Shown here: piece after piece, positions 33,101-43,930 of the stretch
Position numbering within the stretch: the stretch's first letter is position 1
Layout of the letters: every line of letters begins with the position of its first letter
Assembly: GCF_004359215.1 (NCBI RefSeq)
Contig: NC_090614.1
Coordinates: forward strand, 318,999 to 372,602
Length of the DNA stretch: 53,604 nucleotides
Direction: 5' to 3'
Origin: Bremia lactucae
Taxonomy: Eukaryota > Oomycota > Peronosporomycetes > Peronosporales > Peronosporaceae
Notes under the pieces: generated by a model
What the model was told of the DNA's origin: nothing
Seen by the model: only the letters and a program-made list of their open reading frames with translations
Database searches by the model: none
Made by a program: the position numbers and the translations under genes

Positions 33101-34587
33101 TGGCCTTTTTAATGGAGCGAAGGGCAGTTTTATTGGCCGAGGTGGAGCAAATGGCGCAGTGGCTCCTAAAGCGAGATGCTACGCGATACGCTGGTCTTGC
33201 TGGAGGGTCGGCGTCCTATTCCTGTGAAAACGCGCTGATCTTTTATCAATTTCACATGAAGCCAATTCTTGACATAGCCACCAAGGCTACAGAACTGACG
33301 TCGAAAAGCGACTCCGTTACAGCATTTCTCGAGTTCTTCACGATGCGAAAGAGAGCGGTACCTGACAAGATTGATGCTCTTCGTCAATTTGTGATGGACA
33401 TTGAGTCATATTTCGCAGAGTTGCGGCGTCTTCAGCCTATTGAACTCCTTCAAAAGTCACGCCAGCGTGGTGAAATGTATCTAGTACATCATGCTCGAAT
33501 CATTGCGATGACGTGTACGGACGCGGCTTCGAATCACTGTAAAATTAGGAAGCTTGGACTGGCATTTGGGAGTCTCATAATCGAAGAAGCTGCTCAAGTA
33601 AGCGAGCTGAACAGCCTTGTGCCACTTTTAATGGCATGCTCTAGTAAAGTTGAGCCAAAAGCGAATAAGGCTTATGAATCCACACGCCTGAAGCGAGTCG
33701 TGCTTCTTGGAGACCCGAAGCAGCTGCCACCGGTGGTCCGAACAATGGCTTTAAAAATGTATGCGCACTTTGATCAGAGCCTCTTTACACGTCTATTACG
33801 TCTTGGAGTGCCTTATATTGCACTTGACTACCAAGGCCGTAGTCGGAAGGAGTTGGTTGATATCTATCGATGGCAATACGATGAAATCTTATCGAGTGAG
33901 AACACAGCTACACTTGGCGATTTCCATCGTGTGAAGATAAATCCAGAATATCAGACTGGTAACGCTGGTTTCGCTTGCGTAGCACAATTCATCGATTTGA
34001 CTGCTACATGCCACGAGCGTCAAATCGAACCTTTTGCTTACGAAAACAAGGAAGAGGCTTGCTTTATTGTCGCGCTTTTTCGGTATATGATTGGAATTGG
34101 TTATCGATCTGACCAAGTAACAATTCTAACGACTTATCAAGCTCAAAAAAAACTTTTGAAGCAACTTCTGCAACTTCATGTCCCCAGTGCAGCTATCATG
34201 TGCAAAGTACTGTCTCTTGATCGCTCTCAAGGTCAGCATAATGACTTTATACTGCTATCGATGGTGCGTAGTAAGCCCTGCCTGGAAGGCTTTCAAGATG
34301 TGCGTCTTGCTTCGACAGCATTCTCTTGCGCTCGTCTTGGACTCTACGTCGTGGGATGCCGCGCAATGCTAGAGCGTTCGCGGGAGCTAAAGCTGTTGTT
34401 CTCCAATTTGCTGTCAATCGCCGAAAAGTGCGATGATGGAAAGGCTACGAAGCTCGCGCTGGTGCCAGTTGAACGAGTGGGCGCAGCCGCATCTGCAGTC
34501 AAGAAGCGTCAGGCTAAAGAAAGTAACATTGTCTATGTCTCAAACTACCAGCAGCTGGAAGAGGTGGTAGCAGGGCTCCAAAATTAG
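30143..34587 (+). CDS. AQR: RNA helicase Aquarius (intron-binding spliceosomal SF1 helicase)
   Basis: Exon 1 30143-30244 (ATG CCG TGC...), a 71-nt GTACGT...CGTAG intron, then exon 2 30316-34587. This gives 1457 residues, close to the family's usual ~1480. The alternative acceptor 7 nt downstream would break the frame. The N-terminal ARM-repeat-like half carries the ALYVNFLDD and LQYLDHALWPLV blocks. A beta-barrel and linker follow, then the SF1/Upf1-like helicase: GPPGTGKT (875-882, Walker A), EEAAQ (1124-1128), GDPKQLPP (from 1166) and DRSQGQHNDFILLSMVRS (from 1336, motifs V-VI). In the spliceosome it contacts intron RNA upstream of the branch point. The internal GTG at 30331 sits in the conserved region and is not the start. 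It diverges from the PX gene and converges on NTM1 (35 bp). Confidence 0.95.
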
Positions 34588-34622
34588 ATGAAAAACTGCA
34601 TATTTCAATAGCGTCGTATTTC

Positions 34623-35623
34623 TTAAGCTAGCGCAAACATTTTGACAGGGTATAATTCTTCAGGAAAATGTCTTTGTCTTCTTTCGAGAAGGACCACGAG
34701 GCCAGCCTGTTGAAAAATGCTTCTATAATAAACACCAGAGCGCGTGATGCTGCTGTCTTGTCGATCAAGGTCGTACGGCTCTGCAGTGTGAAAAATATTC
34801 TCCTTTATCACAATAAAGCCATTTGATGTAAGTGCCTTCTTACAACGTTTGAGGAAGTGCACAAGATCGAGGTCGTTCAAGTGCACCACCACCCATTGCA
34901 TCCAAATAAGGTCATAACTTGCACATGCCGGCTCAAAATCCTGCAATCCCATGCAGTATAGGTGCCTAACGCGAACTTGTAAATTCTCATCTGCTCCCAA
35001 ATATTCTGGAACTCCACGCAGTAGCCTTGGACTCTGCTCCACTAAATCTACGTGGTCAAACATGGGCAGCAGCAGCAATTTGCTTACTCGACCAATACCT
35101 GCACCGCAGTCTGCTGCCGCATGACAGACCCAATCGGGTTTTATTGTTTCTCGTACTTGTTTAAGAAACCGCTTTGATTCTCGAATATCAACTCCTGATA
35201 CAAACGCAAAACCTCCTAGCACGCCGTTGTCCGTTAGCGGACAGTTGACCTCGTCATCCCAGTACTTATGAGCTTTGGCGTACCACGCAAGCTCTCGTGG
35301 AGTGTCAGTGGTAGATTCTAGTGTATTAATTGTGTCGTTTTCTTTTAATTCATTGACCGTTTTCCCCAGTTCTGCTTGCCACATGGAGAAAACGCTCCTG
35401 AATTCTGTATTAGATCTATAGCAGCGAGGTGATAGCAACGATGCACCTACTCGAACTCTGCATGAGGCTCAATTTTTCCTGACTCATCAAGGGCGCATTG
35501 AACAGCAGAAGCAATATCTCTCAATTCTTCCCACTCGATTGGCGAATAGCTGCTTCGACATCGTGGCATCACCAGAGGCGCCGACTTCGCCTCATGTGCG
35601 TCATTTATCTCAGCTGTCGACAT
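34623..35623 (-). CDS. NTM1: Protein alpha-N-terminal methyltransferase, NTM1 family
   Basis: SAM-dependent enzyme that methylates the N-terminal alpha-amino group of X-Pro-Lys proteins. Exon 1 35623-35451 (MSTAEINDAHEAKSAP...), a 53-nt GTAGGT...ATTCAG intron, then exon 2 35397-34623, giving 315 residues. Landmarks: WYAKAHKYW (about 96-104, family N-terminal signature), the SAM motif DCGAGIGRVSK (from 154), VDLVEQSPRLL, SYDLIWMQWVVVHL and IVIKENIF. The first exon is my reconstruction: the frame reads into a stop at GAG TAG exactly at the GTAGGT donor, and only the acceptor at 35398 restores phase. It carries an N-terminal extension of about 60 residues that is poorly conserved. Immediately beyond the gene lies an inverted partial LTR. 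Confidence 0.92.
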
Positions 35624-35685
35624 TTTTGATTAAAGAAGTAGGTATCCCGACAACTAAAATTGATATCCCACACATATCCCTCATA

Positions 35686-35940
35686 TGACACGGATACTTT
35701 CCCGTTACATAAGTAATATTTCCTATGAGAGGAAATAAATTAAGCAGTACAAAAATATTATCGCTATTAATTTTGACTTAAGTTCCAATATTACCAAATT
35801 TGGTAATATTGATGCAATAAGACATTAGCTCCATTGATTGGTCAATTTTAGTCTGAATCAACCCCGCCAAAAGTTATAAGACACGATTGTGCGGTGCGCA
35901 AGGAGACGCCATACTTAGTTAGCTATTATTATAATAAGTT
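35686..35940 (+). repeat. Partial family-1 LTR in inverted orientation
   Basis: Reverse complement of the right part of the LTR at 41438-41891: CCCGTTACATAAGTAATATTTCC, AACCCCGCC and GATTGTGCGGTGCGCAAG all match in reverse. It lies where the 3' LTR of the minus-strand copy B should be but points the other way and is truncated at about 35940, so it belongs to another insertion or to an inversion. Confidence 0.75.
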
Positions 35941-35959
35941 CAATAGTTGCGTACGCATC

Positions 35960-37232
35960 CTACGAGGCAGCTCGATCGCGTATACCACTGCCTTGGTGGT
36001 GCAATACTCGACACGGGCCGATATACTTAGGCAGTAATTTATTACTGCCCACATTCGTCACTACATGTTTGGGTAGATTTACCGTAGACAGTAGGACTAG
36101 GCCGTTACAATTCAATGAATGAATGTATGCTCCTTCATTTTTGTAAGAGTTCCCTTTCTGTCGGTCCACCGCATCAGCGATGAAATCTTGTACAAAACGG
36201 ACCACTGCTTCGCTAGCCAACAGGAATTCCCTGCTCACTCGGTTTTATATTTGTCTTAAGTGCGACCGGTTTGCACTCCAGAGATGTCAATCTCTTCATA
36301 GTGAGAGCATTATTGTTCTCACTCAATTATTGTTTTCGATGCAGTATATCAGTATCATTTTAGTCAACGCCAGCAATAACCTTATCGCTATTATTGAGAT
36401 TTTCCTCATCAACGTGGCTTGAATCAACTTAGCATCCATCGCATTGCCTTTAGGGCTAATGCTTGATGAGCAAGAGCTAGAAAATTCTTTGCTCGAGCGA
36501 GTCCCTCGCCCCTTGAATAAGAGTCACTCTCAAACAAGGTGGGTAAACGTGGATGGTGTAAGCCGCTCACAAAAAATGGTGCATGCTTTGTAGAAGCATG
36601 TACTGAATTGTTGATTGCAAATTCTACCATCGGCAAGAGCTCGCTTCAACTCTTAAAAGAGTGGACGTATCCGCGAAGATTCTCTTCGAAAATATGGTTT
36701 GCCTGCTCCGTCTGACCATCTGTTTCAGGATGATCAGAAGTTAACTTTTTCAACTGTATTCTAAGTGATTTGAACACTGTTTGCCAAAATTCCGCCGTGA
36801 ATCTAGGGTCTCGATCTGAGACCATTTCGCGGAGTAATTCATGGAGTCGAAACATCGTGTCAACAAAGACACGAGCACAGTCTTTGGCTCTGATCGACTC
36901 CGGTACTGCAGCAAGATTTACCATTTTGTTGAAACGATCAACAAAGACAAGAATACAATAATTCTTGTGATCGTCGTCGTGAAATCCGAAGACGAAGTCC
37001 ATGGTACCGACTGCCCACAGCCTGCCGGAACTGTCAGAGGTTGTAAAGGAGCACGGGATGAAGTACTAGACTTCACCTGTGGGTAAACTTCGCAAACACG
37101 TATGTACTTGCGGACGAACTCATACTTGCGTGGCCAGTAGAAGTCGCGAAATATTGTGAGATAAGTCTTTTCACGTTCACGATGGTGACCTTTTGGTGCA
37201 TCGTGGCGCTCGCGCATGATACGTGAACCCAA
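35960..37232 (-). pseudogene. Gypsy integrase, broken into four frames
   Basis: From right to left: the zinc-binding N-terminal domain (HDAPKGHHRERE, YLTIFRDFYWPRKYEFVRKY), a shift to the catalytic core (MDFVFGFHDDDHKNYCILVF, with DRFNKM, then MVSDRDPRFTAEFW and the DHPETDGQTEQAN motif containing the catalytic Glu), then FAINNSVHASTKHAPFFV. After an insertion at 36240-36422 comes the C-terminal domain (VVRFVQDFIADAVDRQK, NKLLPKYIGPCRVL). The D,D,E triad is visible, but the frames are shifted. Confidence 0.85.
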
Positions 37233-37539
37233 TTACTGTGGGTGGAGATGACGACACGAGGTGTCTCGCCAGCAATGGCTGTATAGTACAGTGACTTATT
37301 GCGTGGTATCGATCTGTTAAGGATCGATACAATTTCGACTTTTTTTTGAAGGATTGATTGGATGGATTTATTAGGAAATTCATCAACCCTCTAAGAGCCT
37401 AATCTACTTGATAGACTCTTCTAACGTCGTCGAGTAATGTTGACGACGGAACACTTATTGTTGCAACAGTGGCCTTTGATGGTTACTATTGATTGTTGCA
37501 ACAGTGGGCTTGTGCTCACTGTTTATTCGCGAAGCCGGC

Positions 37540-38800
37540 TCAAAATCGGGCCGGCGCAAAAGGGCATCAGCGACGACTTAAAGTCGTCTCGGTTTATACC
37601 CCGCTGAGGAATTATACTCGAAGAAAGACAATCATCTCGCCATTCTTTGCAAGAGTGTGGACTGTTGCAGCCGTGCGTATAGACGCATGATCTGTATCTA
37701 CAATGAACGGTCTATCTCCTTAAAAATAAACCCAAAGATTAGCCAGTGCATTTTTGAAGGCAAGAAGTTCCTGCCAAGCACTGGATAGTTGCGTTCAGCT
37801 GGACGAAGCTGGCGCGATTGATAACAGACGACTCGCTCTGCGCCGTCTGTGTCATTAAGCGCTAACGCACAGCCGATTGCAAAATCGCTGGCGTCACAGA
37901 CCACATGGAATGGTCTGTTGGCAATTGCCAAAATTGACGATTGCATCAAGCTTTGCTTGATACCCTCAAAGGAACGCTGACAATTAGCGTTCAATGACCA
38001 CTTAACATTTTCTTCAACAAAGAAGAAAGATGTACTATAATCTCGGCATAATTGCGAAAGTACTTATGTAAGTACGCCATTAAGCCGAGGAACTTTCGAA
38101 GTCCCTTACATCGACAGGCACAGACCAAAAATCGGTGATCGCCTTGATCCATTCCAGATCTGGGCGAACACCGTGTCAACCCACGATGCACCCAAGAAGT
38201 GGTAATTCGCTTGCAGCGAATATTTACATACAACTTGTGCTTACGCATAAGTGAAAGAACATTTTAGACGTGGGTACGATGTACTTCAGCGTCCGAATTT
38301 CCATTACTGGCTCTGCTATGATCGAAGACGTCATCAAAAGAACTCGGTGCTAGATTTCGCACCGATCTTAACAGATTGGTTACACATCTGTAAAACGTCG
38401 CAGGAGCATTGCTCAGTCCCTGTGGCATGACAAGCCACTCCCATAGCATAGGTGCTTGCTGCTGTGAACGGAATATCTTGTTCACGCATAAGGATCTGAT
38501 AGAACCATTCATCATATCCACTGACGAAAAGATAGCACTCTTTGACATACCATCAGTGATAATGTCTTTTCGTGGTATCGGTGTTTGAGCCGGTAGCGTT
38601 CAGTTTATTGAATGCATGCACAATTCGCCATCCTCCTGTTGCATTACGCACGCAGAAGGTCTGAGAGCTATGTGGGCAGGTTTTTTCCTCACATGGCTCG
38701 CTGCGAAGCGATCGACAAATAATGATTTTGTCGATCGCTAATACTTGTTTACGATGCAATGACCATTGCTTCATGACACAGTATTTCGAACCTGGGACTA
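37540..38800 (-). pseudogene. Gypsy reverse transcriptase and RNase H
   Basis: RT blocks: TGGWRIVHAFNKLNATGSN (38600s), SSVDMMNG, MLWEWLVMPQGLSNAPATFY, then SSFDDVFDHSRA. The catalytic YxDD-type box reads SFDDV. A shifted frame carries the connection region (KFLGLMAYLHKYFRNYAEI). RNase H follows as FHVVCDASDFAIGCALALND, then VVCYQSRQLRPAERNYPV. Its tail, ADALLRRPDFEPA, lies at about 37540-37590. Several stops and shifts. Confidence 0.85.
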
Positions 38801-38857
38801 GGTCAATTTCGTGTCGAGTGCCTTTGTCCTTAGGCGAATCGCACGGTACTCATTCAG

Positions 38858-38997
38858 GAAAGACATCCTTAAATTCTATTGAATCTTTATATGAGGGTTT
38901 GTCTTTAAAGACTCCCAGGCTTGGGATGAAAGACATCCTTAAATTCCATTGAATCTTTATATAGAGACTTGTCTTTAAAGACTCCCAGATTGTGACG
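38858..38997. repeat. 70-bp tandem duplication inside copy B
   Basis: Two consecutive units, each beginning GAAAGACATCCTTAAATTC and containing GTCTTTAAAGACTCCCAG, with a few differences. The matching place in copy A (15865-15935) has a single unit, so the duplication arose after the copies diverged. Confidence 0.8.
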
Positions 38998-39849
38998 TAA
39001 ATGTTCGATCCGAGTCTTCTCATCGAGGACACTTTCGTTCATCGATGAGCTAGTGAGATTTTGTTCATTCTCAGGAAATACTTCTGTCGACCAAATATCG
39101 GCCACGTAGTTGTCATCTGTGACAAGTACGCAAATCTGCTTGACTTTGCAATCACGCGGATCACGCAATAATCGTTTCGGTTCTAGCGTTGGGAATTGAG
39201 TAATCTTCGAAGTTAAATTCGGAGGCGCTATTAGATCAAGTGTATATGCTTTTACACTTGATTAATTGCTTACTTATACATTTATCGTCTCAGTTTCTTT
39301 CTTAAAACTTTTTCACAAAGGAACCTGGAGACCTTTGACCACAGGTTTCCGAAGATTTGTTCCTACAGAGATTATTCGAGAATTATCCTCCCCAACTGCC
39401 TCTAGCTGTGGTTGCGTTATCACAGCGAGATCCTCTATAATCGACTCTCCAGTCGATCAAGGACTTTTGCACTGTCTCTTATAGACGGGCTTTTCAAAAT
39501 TTCTTGAATGTTGCTCTACAAGCAAGTATCCTTGTTACTTACCACTCAACCTATTCGAGTGGTCAAACTTCGGCGCTGTCTGTGCTTGTCCACAGCCGTC
39601 GGGATCTAACTCCACAATGTGTTGGGTATTCACACTGAGGTCTTGTGCAGCCATGCTAACGACCGAACCACAAGTGAGGCCATCGCACTCACTCGTACGA
39701 CATCCACACGCTTGTTGACGCTCCAAGACGTTCATCAGTTGGCCATGTGATGAACAAGAGACAGACATCGTCACGACTTGATGCTACTAATTTATACATG
39801 GCTCGTACTTCTGAGCCATGGTATCCTATGGATGACATTAAAATTTGTC

Positions 39850-40131
39850 ATCCAAACTTAGTAGGATGAAATCATCATCGTACTGCTTACCTTTTAACGT
39901 GTATTAGATACCAACTACACGTTTCTTAACTGTTACAGATGCGCCTGTTGATAGACGCACTGTCATCCTCGTTAGAGGGATATCGCGCTCAACAAATTTG
40001 AGTTTACGATCTACTAGCGATTCACGTTTATTAGAATTGTTCGACGCCTCATAATCGACTAGGGACATAAGTGGCACTTTATTTGACCGTTTAATGCAGG
40101 GTGATGAGGTCAACCTCATCCCCTGGGGCAC
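39850..40131 (-). pseudogene. Gypsy aspartic protease with altered active site
   Basis: The frame 39904-40131 reads SLVDYEASNNS where the family has D-S-G-A-S, followed by LKFVERDIPLTRMTVRLSTG and ASVTVKKRVVGI, a recognisable retropepsin. Replacement of the catalytic-loop Ser-Gly by Tyr-Glu should abolish activity. Copy A shows the same Tyr-Glu (GYEAS near 16990). Confidence 0.8.
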
Positions 40132-40389
40132 TTACACACAGTGTTGTGTATGAGGAGCAACTTTTGTCAAAAGGCCTGCACATTCTTTTGACGTTGCTGG
40201 ATCAGTTGGGTGCTCCGCACCTACTAAACCCGACCGTTTCTTGACAATCCGCCTCGATGTTGCGATTTTGCAGCAGCGTTGAATCCGCGACCTTCGCTGT
40301 TCCAAGCGAGAGATCGGTATTTTCCATAGTGCTTTTAGGCACTGGCCGAAAGGCACTACACTCATAGACGTAGTGGCTCATTTCTGACA

Positions 40390-41386
40390 ACGATTACATT
40401 TTTGTAACCGTTTTTAACTTGAAGAGCGAGGTTCTTGCTCTCTACATACGAGAGATCTGTGGGTTCTGGACCTTCGTTCTCTTGTCGTCTCGGTGGACGA
40501 TATGCACTCAAGTAGATGGAAGCCTGTTCAGGCTAAAGTCCTCCTGTTCCGCTATAGAGATCGCTTGGTCAAGCGACTCTAATAGCCGGAAAAAGTGTGT
40601 CTTAACAGGTCCGTCTCCAAGACCTTTATTAAACAGTGTTACCTGTGTTTGTTCATCTACTGGATGACTAACGATACAAATGACCAGTTATCATGTATGC
40701 TGGGCATATGCATAAATTTCACGCTTGCCCTGCTTCAAATCCAGGAGCTCAGGCCGATTTCTGATCTCGGCGCGTGGTGGCTCAATTTTTTGTCTGAGCT
40801 TGGTCCTAAAAAGCCCATACGACTCAAAGACTAATGGGTCGTAAAGCTTGTGCTGCAAGGCGCAAGATTTCGCACATCCGGCTAAGTAGGACATACCAAA
40901 TTTCACTTTCGTCGCATCATCACTGATACGGCGAGCATCTATGGCGTCGTCTTACTTGACCAGCCATCTTAAACGGGAGTTGCCTTCGACCGCCTTAAAG
41001 TTAGAGATTTCGAACTTTAAGCTTTCGAGTCGACGTGGAAGCGTCGGCCCAATAGCCGCATTTACATGCTGCTGTCTCAACAGTTCCAATTGTTGTGTAC
41101 ATGTTCTTTCAACACCTCCATTCGCTAAGACCTTGCTGGTGAAGCAAGTTACTTTCTTTTGAGTCCCGTCGAGTTCGTGTTGTATGAATTCGGCTATGGC
41201 CGCATGCTGTTCGTCTCTTCCCAGCGTGTACAGCATGGCGCCAACGGCTGGCCCGCCTACTACCGATCTCTTCCGATCGATCGCTCTCCATTCAAGGTCA
41301 CTCAAATGAACATATATATTACGCATTGCATCATGGCATTCTTGATAGGCTGGAAAGTTCTCTCCTTCTTCATCCAACATGTCCAT
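40390..41386 (-). pseudogene. Gypsy gag polyprotein remnant
   Basis: The N-terminal frame (40952-41386) includes ELDGTQKKVTCFTSKVLANG, CTQQLELLRQQHVNAAIGPT, ESLKFEISNFKAVEGNSRLR. The Retrotrans_gag core follows in shifted frames (KFGMSYLAGCAKSCALQHKL, PLVFESYGLFRTKLRQ, LLDLKQGKREIYAYAQHT). The zinc knuckle CNRCQK...HYVYEC is split across two frames at about 40365-40400. Would have formed the retrotransposon capsid. Confidence 0.82.
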
Positions 41387-41437
41387 GTTAGCTGGAACGT
41401 GCGTAGGTCGTTGAACGGACTACGAAGTGCTACCAGG

Positions 41438-41891
41438 AGTAACGGGTCACCTTTCAATTATATTGAGAAGTACTATTTAATCTTACACCGATTACAGTGT
41501 AGGCGTGGTACCTAGGTGTGGTGCCTCGAAAGTACACTCACACAAGGGTATAGAGGAAAATTTCTATGAAGCTAAGAGGACTTAGCTTTATGGATCTAGA
41601 CTAAGGCTTTAGAATAGAGAAAGTAAAGTTGTTTTAATATATTAAGCTCCTATGTAACGATCTTCTACCTACTACTGACTTTATTATATTTATAACAAAC
41701 CATGAATGGCGCTTCCTTGCGCACCGCACAATCGAGTCTAATTATGATTGGCGGGGTTAATTTAAGGTTAAGTCATTCAATTGATAGAACTTATGTATTT
41801 AAGTCCTAGTAACAAAGATAATTCCTTTTCACTTCTTTTTTTATTACCTCACATAGGAAATAATACTTATGTAACGAAACATCCGGTTACA
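41438..41891 (-). repeat. Family-1 LTR, 5' LTR of copy B
   Basis: 454 bp, (A)GTAACGGGTCACC to CCGGTTACA. Adjacent on the left is the reverse complement of TGGTAGCACTTCGTAGTCCG, the primer-binding site. Shares TTGCGCACCGCACAATCG and GGCGGGGTTAATTT with the LTR at 18378. Confidence 0.82.
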
Positions 41892-42573
41892 TTAATGCCA
41901 CAATGTCCACAGTATTCCTTGTCCATTTAAGTGTGCTTGTTGAGCACCTTCATACAGTACGTTAATATCAAACTTGACAAAGGATCTTGCGACCTACAAC
42001 ATTTCATTAAGCTCCCCCCACCAGTATGACATATTGAAAGAGCCATTCAAAGCTGCACAAGAGTTTGCATTTTTGAAGGCTATGCATTGGCTATCAAAAG
42101 CTCGACAAAAATTTACGATATTACACAAAATGCGACTTAGGAGGGACATATGATACAAATAAGAATTTACTTATACAGAGGGCACTTAAGGCACAAACTT
42201 TGACATTGGTTTTCCAATATATTAACATGGTTTAAAACGAGGATTGCTCATGAAGAACGGTCAACATAACCGTAAACATTAAAAAACGTTGCTGACATCG
42301 AATAGCACAGAGGCTTGCTATATAAGGCAAATTACCATCCAAATGACCCTCAAATCTGAAGCTAGACCTAGCGAGGCAAGAAAAGCTCTTAATATGCAAG
42401 ATTCATCAAATGGAGCTAGCATGAAGAAAATCTACAATGAAAGGTTGTGTCCTGGATTAGCCGCACCATGTTGTGTACTCAAGAATGATTAGTTGAGATT
42501 TTACACTAATACTTTTATTTTCCAGGGCAAAATGTGAAATCAGTAGTTTAATGGCAGAATACTAATTGCAGCA
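41892..42573. other. Unassigned spacer
   Basis: About 680 bp without a recognisable gene or known repeat. A 67-codon plus frame at 42289-42492 has no features. Confidence 0.4.
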
Positions 42574-42876
42574 CTACTTGAAAAGCTTAAAGATCTGTAC
42601 TGGATATTCAAAGCCACATAAAATTGGACCAATGAAAATGCCTCCAGCTAGTTCTTCCAATAAATGCGTAGAAATTGCAGCTGAATGTAATCCTGGCATA
42701 ATTAAGATGTTTGCGGGTCCGCTTAGTCGGCAAAATGGATAAATTTTTTGCAGGTCAGTATTAAGCGCTACATCAGCAGTCATTTCCCCATCGTATTCAA
42801 AGTCAAGCTGCATCTGATCAAGTATAGAAATAGAATACCATTTCATCTCTTCAACCCGATGCAGTAATGCCAACAA
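42574..42876 (-). pseudogene. Fragment of a bacterial-type (MaeB-like) malic enzyme, phosphotransacetylase-like domain
   Basis: The 100-codon frame contains QLDFEYDGEMTADVALN, YPFCRLSGPANILIMPGLHS, AAISTHLLEELAGGIFIG and PILCGFEYPVQI. This is the distinctive C-terminal phosphotransacetylase-like block of large NADP-malic enzymes of the MaeB type. Nothing else of the enzyme (NADP-binding or malic N-terminal domains) is seen nearby, and a stop follows after KLFK, so this is a gene fragment, perhaps captured by a neighbouring mobile element. A functional copy presumably exists elsewhere (inference). Confidence 0.75.
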
Positions 42877-43149
42877 TCTGACTCACCTATTTTTCTGCCA
42901 ATCCAAAGTCAATCAAATTGACACGCGCTTTCCTTCGCTTTTGTTTTTGGCTGTACATACATGACAAGCAAGCAATGAATGCCCTGAGTCCATGATGTTG
43001 ATTTAACTTACCTTAATTAAAAATTTTCTTCGTCTATCACATTCCTGCCATAAAGCCAAACGATAATCAAGAGGACTACCCATGGGCATATAATAAAATC
43101 AAAAGTCTTTACGATAGACTCAAGAAGGCTACACATGGACACTAAACCA

Positions 43150-43930
43150 GATCAACAGTCTATAAAATGGAGTTCTCCAACGGTCATTATCACAAAAACA
43201 CGAGCTTGCATTAGTAAGAGCTATCAAGGAAGTATTTCCAACTTCCTAAACAGCTTTACTAATGCAAGCTCGCAATTTATTATAATGCTAATTTGTAGTT
43301 GGCATATTGAAAAAATGTGCTGGCAACTGCAATTATTTTATGAGTGAATTGTCACAAAGAATTATTTCTAATTAAGAATAGACAGATGTTATCCGTAAGA
43401 ATTGCCACTATAGCTGCAGAACAGCAGCACTCCTGAAATTCTCACCAGCTCTTAAGACAATGAAAATAAAATATGGATCAAAGCCATATGTACTGTTACA
43501 CCGGGAAGATACATGGCTCGTGCACAATAGACTCTTTGCGACAGCATGAACAAAGTTTTACCCTCAATTTAGAACTATCAACACATCCTGAGTTGAAGTT
43601 GCATATGTCACAATCTTAAGGTGGTTATAGGCAACAACAGTAAATTTACGCGATGTTAGTTCCAAATTAACTAGTTGCCTACCACAGCAAAAGGGGTTGG
43701 CTTTGGACAGCCGTTGCAGCAACCGAAACTCGAATTTTCATAATTTGAATGCGAGGATATACGATGGTGTGGTGGTTAGGGTGTCTCTCTTTGCTTTGCG
43801 AAACTATAAATATCAAATTAACGAGGGCTTGGCTGGCAACATGGTAGAAACTTGTACACATTCTTTCAAAGCAATTCATGGTCTAACTTGCCCTCACTTT
43901 GCAGAACAATCGACAATGACCAAATCTAAT
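43150..43930 (+). pseudogene. Mutator-like (MULE) transposase relic
   Basis: Pieces in MULE order on the plus strand: TVIIT (about 43180), ELALVRAIKEVFPTS (43207-43251, the DREL-type motif following the second catalytic Asp), CSWHIEK (about 43293-43315, the family's CxWH motif), TWLVHNRLFATA then TKFYPQFRT (about 43508-43575), and the C-terminal zinc-finger-like CTHSFKAIHGLTCPHF (about 43852-43905). Frames are shifted and stops interrupt. Terminal inverted repeats were not identified. Confidence 0.72.
43201..43272. repeat. Inverted duplication inside the MULE relic
   Basis: Arms 43201-43222 and 43252-43272 are reverse complements but for one base (CGAGCTTGCATTAGTAA...). The loop contains AGGAAGT and ACTTCCT, which can pair further. 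The right arm interrupts the transposase reading frame between FPTS and CSWHIEK, so it is a secondary inverted duplication. Confidence 0.7.

Larger units (their letters stand above)
35945..41437 (-). mobile_element. Family-1 Gypsy copy B, near full-length but decayed (gag-PR-RT-RH-INT)
   Basis: Minus-strand Ty3/Gypsy element, with domains from right to left: gag 40390-41386, zinc knuckle near 40365-40400, protease 39850-40131, linker, RT 38264-38800, RNase H 37540-37994, integrase 35960-37232. The 5' LTR is at 41438-41891 with a primer-binding site beside it. All frames carry stops or shifts, so the element cannot be autonomous. A ~180-bp foreign stretch (about 36240-36422) interrupts the integrase. 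A 70-bp tandem duplication lies at 38858-38997. Confidence 0.88.

Noticed and set aside
42890..42965. Short minus-strand frame ending VNLIDFGLAEK, reminiscent of a protein-kinase DFG motif
   Set aside because: Only 23 codons from its ATG, no other kinase motif in any frame nearby; probably coincidence or an unplaceable scrap.
42995..43090. Minus-strand frame MGSPLDYRLALWQECDRRR followed by a GTAAG donor-like site
   Set aside because: Looks exon-like but no matching downstream or upstream exon was found and the family is not recognised.
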